DNA from: Chamaecyparis obtusa
Lineage: Eukaryota > Streptophyta > Pinopsida > Cupressales > Cupressaceae
Length of the DNA stretch: 64,000 bases
Reading direction: 5' to 3'
NCBI GenBank assembly: GCA_027943335.1
Contig: BSBK01000869.1
Span: 2,266,001-2,330,000, forward strand
In this document: positions 44,901 through 56,230 of the stretch, in pieces
Numbering within the stretch: the first letter of the stretch is position 1
Layout: every line of letters begins with the position of its first letter
Position numbers and translations under genes: made by a program
The notes under the pieces: model-generated
What the model was told of the DNA's origin: nothing
The model's input: only the letters and a program-made list of their open reading frames with translations
Database searches by the model: none

Positions 44901-47488
44901 ACCATATGGTCACAACCTTTTGTCACAGTCATCACAGTCAGGACATCACTATCTTGTTCCCGATTCAGTAGTGAGTGATCCAAAATGCTGATGCATAAAA
45001 CTTACAAGGCTAGTAAACCTCTACTAGATCTAATAAATCTCAGTTTAAGTGATCCAGAGATCAAAAGTCATTAATGCTAATGGGAAAACTTGATTTAGAG
45101 ATTATAACGAGGAGCAAAGAAACAAGAATCGGAATCGGATCGGAAATGGCAAGGCCGAATCGAATCGTGAATCGGCCATGAATCAGAATCGAATCGGCCA
45201 CGAATCAGCAAATTTAAAAAACCATTGCAATTTAGAGATTTTAACAATTTAAAACTTATTTCATGCACCATTTATTGACTATAACATCATCAAATAGAAG
45301 ATAATATACATAAACAAGGAACATAAATGATAAATCCATCACATACATTACACGTAAAATGTAAATTGTAGCTAAAGTAAATAGAAATTATAGGATCGTA
45401 ATGAGTCAAATCATAGAATGTATGTAAGATGAAGATCCATAAGACATCAAATCATAAATGTATGTAAGATGAAGATCCATGAAACATGTCTATCAGTATC
45501 TGTAAGATCCATAAAACTAATTCGTTTCATAGTATGAATCTATGATGCTTGATCATTGATCAATGCCAAATGTCAAAGTCTTCATAAATAGATCTTAGGT
45601 AGTCTTTGTTGGTGGTTGTTTTCAAGTCCCTAGGTCCGGCAAATAAGGTTTGAATTATTTTGACCTATTGGGAAGTCATGTATGTCTAGGATTTGGGCGA
45701 GAGCTAAGCTAACTTTGTCATAGAGATGGGGTCAAAACCAAGTGATTTGTGATAAAACGAGTTAAAACCCTTTGAGAATCCTTTTGCCAGCTTCAGTTTG
45801 ACCTTAGAAAGCCATGATGGATTGTGGGAGGTAACCCTGCTAAAGGCTTGTTGAATCCTGAAATTTGGTTAAGTCTGGAATTTTTCAAAAACCTCAAAAT
45901 CTAGAATCTGCATCTTAACTCCTATGAAGCTGGAACCTATCTCAAACATCCTGAAGCATATATATTTTATAATTTATACAAATATAACTTAAAGTATAAG
46001 AAACTAAATAAATCAAACTTATACTTAAATGTTATATTTGTATAAACTTACAACAAATAGGAAAGGCAAAAAAAACATTGAAAATATTTGTGTTTTTTTT
46101 AAATTTGACTTGACTTTTTAGCAATCCACTGATTCATGGCAATTTCCCGTGCCAATTCAAGCGATTCATCCAAAAAAATCGCCGGTTTCGATTTGCGATT
46201 CAAAAAAAATCATTTTGGATGAACCGAATCGTGAATCTCCCAATTCATGCGATTCATTGGCGATTCTTGGAACTCTAACGAGGAGTGATTCATATTTTTC
46301 AGGGATAATAGTCAATTTTCTGTGATGCTATCATTCACGGAACACATTTGTTAAGCATCAGAAGTGAGGTAGGTTCACCATCAACTTGCTGTTGAAAACT
46401 GGGATCAAACTCAATGAATAATCAAAGATATTTTTCGCTGACGCAGATAACTAATCATATTTCATATTAAAATGTAAAGGTTCCTTTCCTTTTTATTTAC
46501 CATGTCATGCCTTCAAAGACTTGGTCATTCTCAAAAGACTGGATTAAAGATAGTCTGGAAACAGAGCTTTTATCAGATAGAGAAATCCTTGAAATCATAC
46601 GCACACAAAATTTGTTCAACATGTATCAAAAAAATCAAGCTGCCTTGATGACTTCAAAAACTAGAAAGTTAACATCCCTGATCCTCTAGCTATATGACAG
46701 ATCCAGTAAATATTCTTGAGAAATGTGGAGACCATTGCATGACTCGATTACATAGGCATCCAGCATTATCCACGTTTGCAAATCTTGAGAATGTGGTATG
46801 CACAAATTCTATACAGAACTAAAAACAGCAGCAGCCTCACCCCAGAATCACTAAGGGTCAGGAAAGGTGATAATTAGTTATTAAAGTTCTTTTGCATATT
46901 GTTCCCAACAGATTTTTGCAACTCATCATGAACAAGTAAAATCGTTCCAAACAATCTTTGCAAAATAAAACTGAAACAAATTCCTAACCGCTGTTTCAGA
47001 TTATTGGTCCACCACATCTCATAGAGACAATAATACATGCTGGGCTGAAAATAATGACCATGCCTGAGGTTAATCTATTTTTGGTTTTTGATCAATTCTT
47101 AAAAATCTTATTCATGATTCATGCAAATTTGACTGTTCTTCCCAAAACAATCACAAAAGAAAATCTCATACAAATAACATCGCATTACCGAGATGAAAAC
47201 AATGAGCAGCTTGAAACATACTATCTAACAATTAACAACACGACTCTTCAAATCAGGACTAAAAACATCTATGAATTTTCTTTGAAAATTATTTGACAAG
47301 AAAATCTCAAGGATGCAATTGTACATACCAAGGTGAAAATAATGTCCGCACTTGAGCTTGGCAACTGAACGCTTTGCAGCATCCACAATAACAGCTTCGA
47401 GACACACGGAACATTGACTGGCAGAAACCCCTTGAATCTTCGGTTTCCCGCCTACCTTCACCGTCCCCTCCACATCCGAGGCCTCCAT
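38931..47488 (-). CDS. RFI2: RING-H2 E3 ubiquitin ligase, RFI2-like (six coding exons)
   Basis: Exons: 47488-47329, 44282-44092, 43003-42936, 42736-42711, 42375-42060, 39459-38931 (TAG at 38931-38933). All five introns are GT-AG and the phases join to 1290 nt, 429 residues. Residues 26-71 form a C3H2C3 RING (C26, C29, C47, H49, H52, C55, C68, C71), split after L53 by a 3-kb intron. The block after it (FHLDCIGSAYNAKG, MQCPNCRDIEDGQWLYANG) is diagnostic of the RFI2 group. An acidic stretch (PDDIPFEEMGYEDGDYE) and HIGPTNWCPYPG follow, then a Ser/Gly/Asn-rich tail without clear domains. In Arabidopsis RFI2 acts in phytochrome red/far-red and photoperiod signalling, presumably by ubiquitinating targets in the nucleus; function here is by homology. 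ATG 47486-47488 is the first after the predicted UTR splice. No disabling change. Orthology versus a paralogue cannot be settled here. Confidence 0.9.
40331..40867. repeat. Duplicated block within intron 5 of the RFI2-like gene
   Basis: 40331-40600 and 40652-40867 are diverged copies in the same orientation (both run from ATCT(C/T)GAC(A/G)ATGCAAAAA to CA(T/C)GGTATCACA). Within the first copy a 57-bp unit is itself duplicated (40378-40434 and 40435-40491, ending AACTGCATGCCCAT). Open frames here are not genes. Confidence 0.7.
45105..46285. mobile_element. 1.16-kb insertion in intron 1 with 10-bp target duplication
   Basis: TAACGAGGAG at 45105-45114 and 46276-46285 flanks 45115-46275. Both ends are made of degenerate GAATCG repeats in opposite orientation (AAGAATCGGAATCGGATCGG on the left; its inverted counterpart AAGAATCGCCAATGAATCGC on the right). 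The interior carries a palindromic repeat (45973-46046) and sequence shared with 30300-30450. No coding capacity seen. A 10-bp duplication and terminal repeats made of short satellites would fit a Mutator-like non-autonomous element; class is inference. Confidence 0.6.
45973..46046. repeat. 74-bp palindromic (MITE-like) repeat
   Basis: TTTATACAAATATAACTTAA ... inverted at GTTATATTTGTATAAA. Relative of 30222-30303; the adjoining sequence 45600-45960 is also related to the DNA beside that copy, inverted. Confidence 0.6.
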
Positions 47489-48205
47489 GGCCGAATATCA
47501 ATACCTCTGAGAACAAGATAACCTAAAAAGCTTCAAAACCCCTTTTCCTTCCGTATCGAGGCGTAAGCAAATCCCCACACCAGATATCAAATATATATAT
47601 GCATCCAAAAAAGCAAATACTTCTCCGTCGAAAAAACACCCGACGGTAAAAACAGAAAAGCGACCGCTCTTTCAGCTTCTAACAGGATCCCCTAATCGAG
47701 AAGGTTTTTTCTCGCAGTTTTTATTTTTTAAAGCAACCTTTCTTAATTTCTCCAACGGCCTATTTCTTTGCCTCGGATAGTTTTGTATTTTCGCGGCATA
47801 GAAAACCACAACACAGCCAAATTTCTACCCCTTCACATTGTCACCGAAATCTTGTGGCATTTTCTCCAAGAGCAGGGTTCTGATTTCAATCTTCCTCGGA
47901 AGAGATCAAAACCACGCCGTTCTCTTCCCGAATGCCAAATTCCCCAATCTATTCGGCAAATCCCAACAATTTCCGACTGCGCGGATTCAGATCGCAAAAA
48001 CACAAAACCCAGGGTTTGAATAAACAGATCCAATTTCCTAGAAAACCCTCAATTCGACCACAAATTTCGTGGAAATACAGCTGTCGGAAAAGCCAAGCTT
48101 ACCAGTTACTCAAGCGCAGTCGAGTGCAGAGGAAATCTATCCGCGACGAGGATTTCAAGAAGATTCCGACCGTGTCTTGGGTGATTACAGTCGGACGGAA
48201 GAAAA
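47489..48205 (-). other. Predicted 5'UTR with an intron, RFI2-like gene
   Basis: A likely first non-coding exon runs from about 48205 to 48103 and ends AACTG|GTAAGC. An acceptor TTGTTCTCAG|AGG places the second UTR piece at 47506-47489, immediately before the ATG. The resulting UTR intron is 48102-47507 (596 bp). Leader introns are common in plant regulatory genes. Splice sites are good matches but untested. Open frames on both strands here (47768-48285) are shadows. Confidence 0.55.
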
Positions 48206-48230
48206 AAATATTAAATGCGTTGGGGTTTGA

Positions 48231-48238
48231 ATATATAT
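48231..48238 (-). promoter_or_regulatory. TATA box of the RFI2-like gene
   Basis: Minus strand CATATATATTC, about 30 bp upstream of the proposed transcription start near 48205, and upstream of the predicted 5'UTR. The surrounding 300 bp is clearly richer in G+C than the flanks, as expected for a gene start. Confidence 0.55.
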
Positions 48239-48289
48239 GGCTTCGCTCTCAACGCTCTTCTCCCGCCGTGCGATGCGACAATTAGATGG

Positions 48290-48656
48290 ACAGCAATTTA
48301 CACGGTGGATTATGATTTCCCGGGAAAAACAAAATGCTGGAATTTATATAATTATTTTTAACGTGTGATGTGACTGAAAGAAAACAGGGTGGTCAAAGTC
48401 AGATCTATATTAAATTTACGTGGTGATAGCAGTTGATTTGTAAAATGTGTTAAAAATCGTTACAGATGGTAGTAAATATATTTTGGCCACAAATATGATG
48501 CATGTTATGAGATGGATTGAATTTCAACCAGTTTGTTTTATATTGAATTAAAGCTATACAAAGAATTGATCTTCAATTTTATGCTTATGGGCCTCATAAG
48601 AATATCTTCTTATAAAGAGTTGTTACGACGTTTTAAGTTCGGAAATGATATTGATG
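48290..48656. other. Intergenic spacer upstream of the RFI2-like gene
   Basis: AT-rich; no gene. Any distal promoter elements of the RFI2-like gene would lie here, but none could be identified. Confidence 0.4.
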
Positions 48657-48666
48657 ATTGTAAAGT

Positions 48667-48831
48667 TGTGATATTGCTATCAAGATTTAATTGTGGATTT
48701 AAGTTTTCGTCTTTTATTTTGTGAGCATCGCTTAAATGCAATGAGTGCTAAGTGTTTCATTCGTTCTCATGAGAGATGGGTTCTTGTGAACCACAATTTC
48801 ACTTGTTGTGAAAAATATCTCCTATTTATCA
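48667..48831 (+). mobile_element. Foldback element C (short relative of element A)
   Basis: Starts TGTGATATTGCTATCAAGAT and ends AAAATATCTCCTATTTATCA, the same termini as 3397-3827. The interior carries the segment that flanks the 5S-like cargo there (TGAGCATC...ATGAGTGCTAAGTG, CTCATGAGAGATGGGTTC), in the opposite orientation relative to the ends, and lacks a recognisable 5S sequence. Flanks ATTGTAAAGT (48657-48666) and ATTATAAATT (48832-48841) are a decayed 10-bp target duplication. The inverted arm is reduced to AATTGTGG / CCACAATT. Confidence 0.6.
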
Positions 48832-48841
48832 ATTATAAATT

Positions 48842-51564
48842 TGTTGGATATGTGCTGCAGATTTATAGTGGTTTGAAAGAACTCTAATTATTTATCGTCT
48901 ATACTTCAATTATCATTTATTTGACTTTGCTAATTAAAAGTCTATTGTGTGTCAATAAATGTTGTTGATGCTTGAAAAAAAGTTCATAATTACATCAATT
49001 GTGCAACTTTTGGGTACTTGGGGCATTCAATTGTACATTTATTTTTTGATGTCAAAGTGAATGGGTAATAGGACAACATTAAATATGTTTCAAACGGCAC
49101 TTGTAAATGACCACTTTTGACCCTTGCATGTATAACTAATCACATAATGTTCATTTTTACTACCTAAAAAAAATTGTGGAAATCTGAAATTTACCACATA
49201 GAAGCTTAGGGTGTGTGAAGTTAGCTATAAGAACTAGTGGTGTTCTTACCTTAAATTGTTTTATCTATTATTTAGTAGGTAAAATAATTTATTTGTAAGA
49301 AATTTAATAAATATAATGATTTTTGTTTTATCATCATTTATTTTTAGAAGTCAATTTTTATTTCTAAATTTAATATTTGGTTTATTGTAGACCTACAAAA
49401 GTGAAATTGTTCTAAACTATCTATGTAATAGATTTGGGATTATTTTAAGTTGAAATTATTTTGGTTTATGATTATTTTTAATTAGATTTAAAAGATTTAG
49501 AAATATTTATGATTATCTTTAACATAATTTTTTTTAGAAATTAATTTTCATTCTTAAATTTATTGTTTGTTGTTGTGGTGTAGATGTATAAAAGTAGAAT
49601 GGTTCTAAATATGTATGTAATAAATGGGATTATAATTATATTTAAAATATAGACATGAAACCTTAATAGTTAATCTTAATAGTTTATCTTCATCTTTAGT
49701 TAATATCATATATATAATATATATTTTTTTGTTATACATTTACAATTTTGATTTGATTTAAACTATGATGTCTTAGATTTAGGGTTATTTTTGGTTAATA
49801 ATACTTAGGCTTATTTATCTTTAACTAGATTTAGAAAATCTAAAAATATTTATGATTATCTTTAACATGATTATTTATTTTTAGAAATTAATTTTATTCT
49901 TAAATTTATTATTTATTGTTTTAATGTAGATCTACAAAGTATAATTGATCTACATTATGTATGTAATAGATTTAGGGTTAATCTAGGTTAATAATATTTC
50001 GAATTATAATTATCTTTATCTAGATTTGAAAGATCCAAACATAAAATATTGGTAGTGAATCTCAATGGTTTATCTTAATCTTTCAATATTAAATGTAATA
50101 TGATGATGTAATGAAAGAAAATAGAGAAGATGGATATGAGGGGCAATCACTGGGATGAATGGAGAAATTAGGAAGCTCACACCTATCTTCTTTCATCACA
50201 TTTGAAGGAAGGTTGATCCACTTGGCTCAAGGTGTAATGTCCCACCAAGGAAGAACCCTTGGAACAAAGGGTTAAATATGCACTTAATAAAAAAATTGAA
50301 ACATGAAATAAGCATCATGTAACAATGTGCAATACATAACCATAATCATAAACAAGATACAACATGTGAGATAATATGTCACGATCATCATATAATCATG
50401 CACCAGTAGAAGACTTACAAGAACTTCCAAAGGTTCCAATACAACCTATTGTCAAATAGGATTGCACCCCAAACAAATATGAAATTTGACTATCCTGTTG
50501 AAACATGGAAACACTCTCAAACTATGGGTGATCTATGGTGAGAGTGAATCTCAAGGGTTAAAAGTCTGGTTCTTTAATGGTACTCGCCTAAACTAAATGA
50601 TAAGAGGGAAAGAGATAGAAAGATATGCTTGTGAAATGGAAATCTAAAATCTAATGGGTGATGCACCAATGTAATAACCTAACCTACAGCTGATAAAATT
50701 TAAAAGATTTACTCATAAAAGACACTTCAAAACTCACAAACCCAATTAGACATACCTTGCAAAATAAACTCTTATGACAAGGCAAAGTATTCTAATGTTT
50801 TGAAAAAAAGAAAACAATAATATGTTCTCAGTTTCAACATCAAAATGAAAGACACAATCACATATCTACACTTTGATATGACCAATTTTACTTTAAACAC
50901 TGAAAAGATATTGATTAAAATAAAGGTGACACGCAATATTTAAATTAAGTCACTCACAATCAATGCTAGACATATAAAATTTGAGAAGGAATCAATCTTT
51001 GTATACCAATAATCATGAAATCCACTACAAATCAAGTCTCCAATATAATCTACCAAAATTTGCAAGATATAAAAAAAGGCCAAAAGAAGGAACCCTCAAA
51101 ACAATGCAAAACCAAGACCTTATAGAAGGTCAAATACACAAAGTAAAGTAAAGTAAACTGCAACTGCACTCAAACTAAAACTCTCCTCCAACTGCTCAAA
51201 ATAGAATCCAAACTTGGATGTAAGCAAAAAGCATGCATAAAAGGTCATGAAACTAAAAAAATCTCCATCAACATGTGCTCAAAACCACATTCATGCATAC
51301 ATGTATGATGTAGATTCTCAAATTGATCCAAAACTACCCATAATCACCATAAATTGCTCCATTATCTGTAAGAAGCTGAAAAATCTCTCCTTGCCCAATA
51401 TGACTATGACATGTAAAGCTAAAAAATATATATCCTCCTCTAATTCTTGCATTTTAAATATAATATTAATTAAAATAGTTTATAACCACACCATTTAATT
51501 AATATTATTAGATTATCAATATGCAATTTAGATATTTTCTAACAAAAATGGTACTTATGATCTT
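48842..51564. other. Intergenic, AT-rich, with a degenerate long-unit repeat
   Basis: A block of about 65 bp (TTTTTAGAA(A/G)T(T/C)AATTTT...TGTAGA(C/T)(C/G)TA(C/T)A AAG) recurs at about 49328, 49528 and 49875, with related DNA between. The rest (50100-51560) has no gene; the open frame at 51247-51498 has no recognisable domain. Confidence 0.45.
51560..51564. repeat. Left target-site duplication of the non-autonomous Copia element
   Basis: ATCTT, repeated exactly at 56226-56230. Confidence 0.9.
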
Positions 51565-52014
51565 TGTTGGTGTAATTAAATATTCCTAATTACACTTAAC
51601 TTAATCTTACTTAGGTTAATGCATTGTATAGTAGTTTGTGATTGAGACACCTAGGAGTTTGCACATTCATTAAGCACATGGTGTAGGAGAAATTCCACTT
51701 TTGGTGTGAGATCCACCTTTAGTGCTCTTATCACATTATCATCCTAATCCATTGCACATACTTCATTGCATAATGGAGGATGATCCACATTTGGTGGACA
51801 TGTGACTACACCTAGCATAGGTGATAGTTTATCAGCTCCTTATCATTCTCTCTTATCACCTTTCCTATATAAGGAGGCCTATTATGTAATCATACATCAA
51901 GATGAATTCATTAGATCAATTCAATATCAATCATTGCATTCATATCATCTCTCTTGTGCTTTTCTTTAACCTCTAGATCCTTGGTTCAATCTTTTCTATT
52001 TGCAAATTCTTACA
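51565..52014 (+). mobile_element. 5' LTR of non-autonomous Copia element (450 bp)
   Basis: TGTTGGTGTAATTAAATATT ... GCAAATTCTTACA. It aligns without gaps to the 3' LTR (55776-56225) with about 16 differences by eye (about 96.4% identity). Contains CTATATAAGG (TATA box, 51866-51872), so U3 ends near 51895. The stretch before the end carries CTTGGTTCAATCTTTTC. Confidence 0.95.
51866..51872 (+). promoter_or_regulatory. TATA box in the 5' LTR
   Basis: TATATAA within CCTATATAAGGAGG; the same box is kept in the 3' LTR. Transcription would start about 30 bp downstream. Confidence 0.7.
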
Positions 52015-52027
52015 TGGTATCAGAGCC
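52015..52027 (+). promoter_or_regulatory. Primer-binding site, initiator tRNA-Met type
   Basis: TGGTATCAGAGCC, directly adjacent to the 5' LTR end; the standard Ty1/Copia primer site. Confidence 0.95.
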
Positions 52028-53545
52028 ATTGGAGCATTTTGATTAGCCGATTTGGAGAGATCTTGTTGCAAGCTTTGAAGGTCCAAATCTTAGATATGAG
52101 AATGAGCGTGTTGTAGAGGCATTTTGGAGCAGATCTGACAACATCGTTGCGTCTGAGAGGCTATTTTGGTTAAGATCGACTATAAACTCACCTATATTCG
52201 GTCAAAGTCCAAATTGAGGCAAAAAATTTTGTAAATTGGACCGTGTGGCCCAATCTACACCTCTGTGGTACGATATTTTTTTTTTAAAATTATATATTTT
52301 TTAATTCTATATTTTTCTCAAAATATTTTTTCTGTAAAATTATTGGGGCTTGGTACATGCCCTCTCCAATTAACGTCCATACGATGCGACATACTCAGTG
52401 ATGATGACATCAAGTACTAGTAGTTAGACCCTGTCGTAACTTGAGCTTGACACCGAAGTGAAGCTCGGGCCCAACCCGGCCAAGCTTCTTTGTTTATAAG
52501 TTGGGCGTTCGCATAGATAAAGGGCTAAAAGGCCCATCCCACATCAAATGTGGGACTAAACCCCATGGTGCTCCTCCTTGTCACCACTCCTCCGCACTGC
52601 CTGAGCGGCCTTTTTTCACCGCCCTCTGCTTTGTCAGCGCCCCCGAACTCTGTCAGCTACCACGTGGTCACCATATCAACACCAGGTGGCATTATATAAG
52701 CATGCCATGCGGGCACCCCATCAGCATGGATCAAACCATGCAGTCGCTCTTCAACCACCACCTCAAACAATAGCCCGAGCCAACCAACAAGCAACACTTG
52801 GCCCCTTGCCACATTAGGTAGGTGATGTCACTGCCATGTCACCTTGCCACATCAGCCTACGATCATATAGAGCCACATCATTATCCATACTAGTCTGCAT
52901 CAGCATACAGTCATCACCACGTTAGAAGGGCTGAATTTTTTGCTAACGTCATCTTTTTGGTAGCCTAAATTTGACGCTCATCTAGCCGTCAAAATAGGCA
53001 AAATTGGGCATTTTGTGACGGCCTTCCGACTATCAAATTTAACATGTTGTTTTTCTGATGTCATCAGGTTTTGAAAATTCTCAGCCTTCACCATTGGAGT
53101 TTTCAATTTGGCAGTCCAACTTCAGAGGGCCATATCTCACTCATTTTTGCTTCTTTTTTCAAGAAATTTTTTTTGAAATTGGGTAGAATTTCCTAAAGAA
53201 TCTAGTGGTGGTATTATTTTTTTTATTTGAAGGCCAGATTTATCAAAAATTGTAGATTTTGTTGACTGTTCTTGTCTGTTCCTGATTTCTACAACTTCCA
53301 AGACTTTGTTTGGGCACATACAGTAATATTTTGAGGTGAATTTTTTTTTGAAAGTGCATGATTTTTTGTCTACTTTCTAGATCTGTAATCATCTATTAGT
53401 GATTTGGTGTAGACATATCACTTTCATAAATAGGTCATTTTGGGGCTATATTTGCACTTGGTTAATCCTTGGATTTCAGTTTTTTGATTTGTATCATTAA
53501 TTCGAAGGATTTATCAGTAGTTATTAGTCATTATTTGGTTGTATT
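52028..53545 (+). mobile_element. Long leader of the non-autonomous Copia element
   Basis: About 1.5 kb between primer-binding site and Gag, longer than usual for Copia. A GC-rich block (52340-52930) contrasts with the AT-rich remainder and includes the palindrome CCCACATCAAATGTGGG, a phrase typical of the start of other plant LTRs, so it may be a captured or inserted piece. The open frame 52501-52773 is composition-driven. Confidence 0.6.
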
Positions 53546-55426
53546 ATGGATAATTCAAAGGTTGAAATCCTCACTCCATATAACTAACATGAATGGAAAG
53601 TATCTTTCAGTGATCATTTGTTGAGAATTAGATTTCTTAGAATGACTCTTGGGTAGGATCAAGAACCTCAACCAGGTGTTTCAGAAAGGATAAAATAGTT
53701 TGATCGAATGGATAAAGCACTTGGCTCTCTTAGATCATCCATCTCTCATGACTTGCATTTTCATATTGCATCTTGCACACATCCTCATGATGCTTGGGTC
53801 ATATTGGAAGGACTCTTTGGTAAACCTAATAGAATGAGGAAATTCAGATTAAAGAATGAGCTCACAGGTCTAAATCCTAGTGATTTTGACAACATTCAAG
53901 ACTTTTTCTCTAAGTTCAATTCTATTAGATTGGAGCTTTCTACATGTGGCATTGTTAAAGGGGATGAACAATTGATCTTTTCTATTCTTTTCGAGCATGG
54001 TCCTGATTATTCTATCTTTGTTTCTACATTCTATGCTACTATGGATGCTCTTGGTAGTGCATACAAATTGCCTTCTCTTGATGAATTTGCAGTGCAACTC
54101 ACTAGGGAACAAGTAAATTTGGCACACATGGGTCAATTGAAGCCTTCCACACATCAAGAATTGGTTGCAAGTGAGTCTACTTTAAAGGCTTCTAATGGAA
54201 AAGGAAAGAAACAACATAAGGATCCTAAGCCTCATGACAAAGGTAATGAATCTCCTTCACATAATACTATTGAATCCAAGTCCTCTTCAAGAGAGGAATC
54301 ATCTAGAAGAAAGAGGGATAAATGTGCTTATTGTAAAAAGCTAGGACATGATGAGCATAAGTGTTTTCAAAAGAATATTGATGAGCTAACTCACATTATT
54401 CAGAAACACAATATTAAGTTGCCCTCATTAGTGTCTACTCCTTCTTCTACACATTTGGCAGCTTCTACATCTCCATCATCATCCAAAGATAAAGGTAAAG
54501 GACAATCACTCTTGGCTTCCACACATCTTGAGCAAGGTAAATGGCTTCTTGATTCAGGTGCATCACATCATATGGCATCTTCTATGGATATGTTTTCTTC
54601 TATTGAGCCTTGTAATTCTCCTAATATTTTGATGGGTAACAACACATTCATGAGAGTTTGTGGGAAAGGTTCTATTCTTATGGGAGAGGGGACATTTAAT
54701 GATGTTCTTTGTGTCCTATCCTTGACCACTACTCTCCTTTTTATTTACCAAATTACACATGGGGCACAAGGTAAAATTGTTGAGTTCACTCCTGATTTTG
54801 TCTACATTAGGGACATGGAGACTAGAGATGTCATAGCTATGGGAGTTGTTGATCATACATCACACTTGTATTCTTTTTCACATTTTTTTGATAATGATGA
54901 TGATGATATTCATGATGTACACATCCCTTTGCCAAGGGATAATTATGAGGATAAATTTGGGCACTTGAATCATTTTGTTGTTGAGACGAGTGTTGAGCTT
55001 CCTACTCCTCCACCTCTTACTTCTTCAGACATGGGCTCTAATATTCAGTAGGATGATCATATTGTTTCAGATCTTATAGAATGTGATGACTACTTGGATG
55101 CATCTTTATCATTTATTGATTCTCATGATGCAAATTTGGAAGACATACATAAGGGGGTTTCTCTTTCATTTGATGACAACATCATAGTTTGGGATACTTC
55201 TTCACCATCTTTGGAGATTGGTGTTCTTGATTCTTCTCCTTCTTCACTTGATTTGTCACATGAGGTGATAGATTCTTTGAGCTTAGAGATTCCTATTCAA
55301 TCTTCAAAGATTCATACATGGAGACCTATATCTTCTTCCTCCTTCCATTTGCACATGGATTGGCTTCTTCTTCATTTGATGTATCTATTTCTTACTAAGA
55401 GGAGACATGTTTCTTGTAAGCATTAG
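53546..55426 (+). pseudogene. Gag-protease polyprotein with an acidic extension; integrase, RT and RNase H absent
   Basis: One frame of 627 codons from ATG 53546 to the stop at 55424-55426, interrupted by four stops (53585, 53654, 53696, 55049), which leave 53708-55051 open. Gag: an N-terminal KVEILTPY-x-HEWK block, then the UBN2 region (LRSSISHDLHFHIASC, PHDAWVILEGLFGKPNRM, LTGLNPSDFDNIQDF), then a Ser/Lys-rich linker with zinc knuckle CAYCKKLGHDEHKC (CX2CX4HX4C). Protease: KWLLDSGASHHMAS with the DSG active site kept, then about 100 residues of the fold. Where pre-integrase and integrase should follow, it turns into an Asp/Ser-rich stretch of unknown function (from about 54880). Needs enzymes supplied by a relative. 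Stops replace expected Tyr/Trp codons. Confidence 0.85.
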
Positions 55427-55775
55427 CTTATCTATTGTTTGCAGGTACTCTTCATCAACATGGGAGCTTCTACATTATGGGGGGGATATCATGTCTCCAA
55501 CTATCCTTCTTATGGGGGGATAATTATTTGTACATACATGATGTATGTAGTTCTTGGGGGGTCTTGAGTACTCCATCCATCCATGCATCTTGTTTTCTTC
55601 TCTCTTTTTAGGGGAGGGTTTTTCCCACGAGGTTTTCCCCCTTTCTCTGCTTTATGAGAATTATGCATTTCATGTATTGCATTTTGTACATGGGTACCTA
55701 ACATGGCCTAGTTGTCAGGACCCATTTTGCATTGTGACTTTAAGTACATTCCCCTAAGTTGCACTTAAGGGGGGG
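55427..55775 (+). mobile_element. 3' untranslated region and polypurine tract of the Copia element
   Basis: Contains several GGGGGG runs (55480-55486, 55515-55520, 55555-55560) and the polypurine tract AAGGGGGGG (55767-55775) directly before the 3' LTR. No gene; open frames 55510-55704 and 55554-55757 are shadows. Confidence 0.75.
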
Positions 55776-56225
55776 TGTTGGTGTAATTAAATATTCTTAA
55801 TTACACTTAACTTAATCTTACTTAGGTTAATGCATTGCATAGTAGTTTGTGATTGAGACACCTAGGAGTTTGCACTTTCATTAAGCACATGGTGTAGGAG
55901 AAATTCCACTTTTGGTGTGAGATCCACCTTTAGTGCTCTTATCACATTATCATCCTAATCCATTGCACATACTTCATTGCATAATGGAAGATGATCCACA
56001 TTTGGTGGACATGTGATTACACCTAGCATAGGTGATAGCTTATCAACTCCTTATCATTCTCTCTTATCACCTTTCCTATATAAGGAGGCATGTTATGTAA
56101 TCATACAACAAGGTGAATTCATTGGATCAATTCAATATCAATCATTACATTCATATCATCTCTCTTGTGCTATTTTTTAACCTCTAGATCCTTGGTTCAA
56201 TCTTTTCTATTTTCAAATTCTTACA
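55776..56225 (+). mobile_element. 3' LTR of non-autonomous Copia element (450 bp)
   Basis: TGTTGGTGTAATTAAATATT ... TTTCAAATTCTTACA, same length as the 5' LTR, followed by the ATCTT duplication. The 16 or so differences give an insertion age that is moderate for a large plant genome. Confidence 0.95.
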
Positions 56226-56230
56226 ATCTT
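56226..56230. repeat. Right target-site duplication of the non-autonomous Copia element
   Basis: ATCTT, identical to 51560-51564. Confidence 0.9.

Noticed and set aside
43887..45000. Possible extra exon between RING exons 1 and 2, or an alternative gene on the plus strand
   Set aside because: Open frames there lack splice-consistent phases and known motifs; exons 1 and 2 already join within the RING.
52501..52773. 90-codon open frame in the GC-rich leader of the Copia element
   Set aside because: Lies between primer-binding site and gag; Pro/His-rich composition follows the base composition, and no family is recognised.
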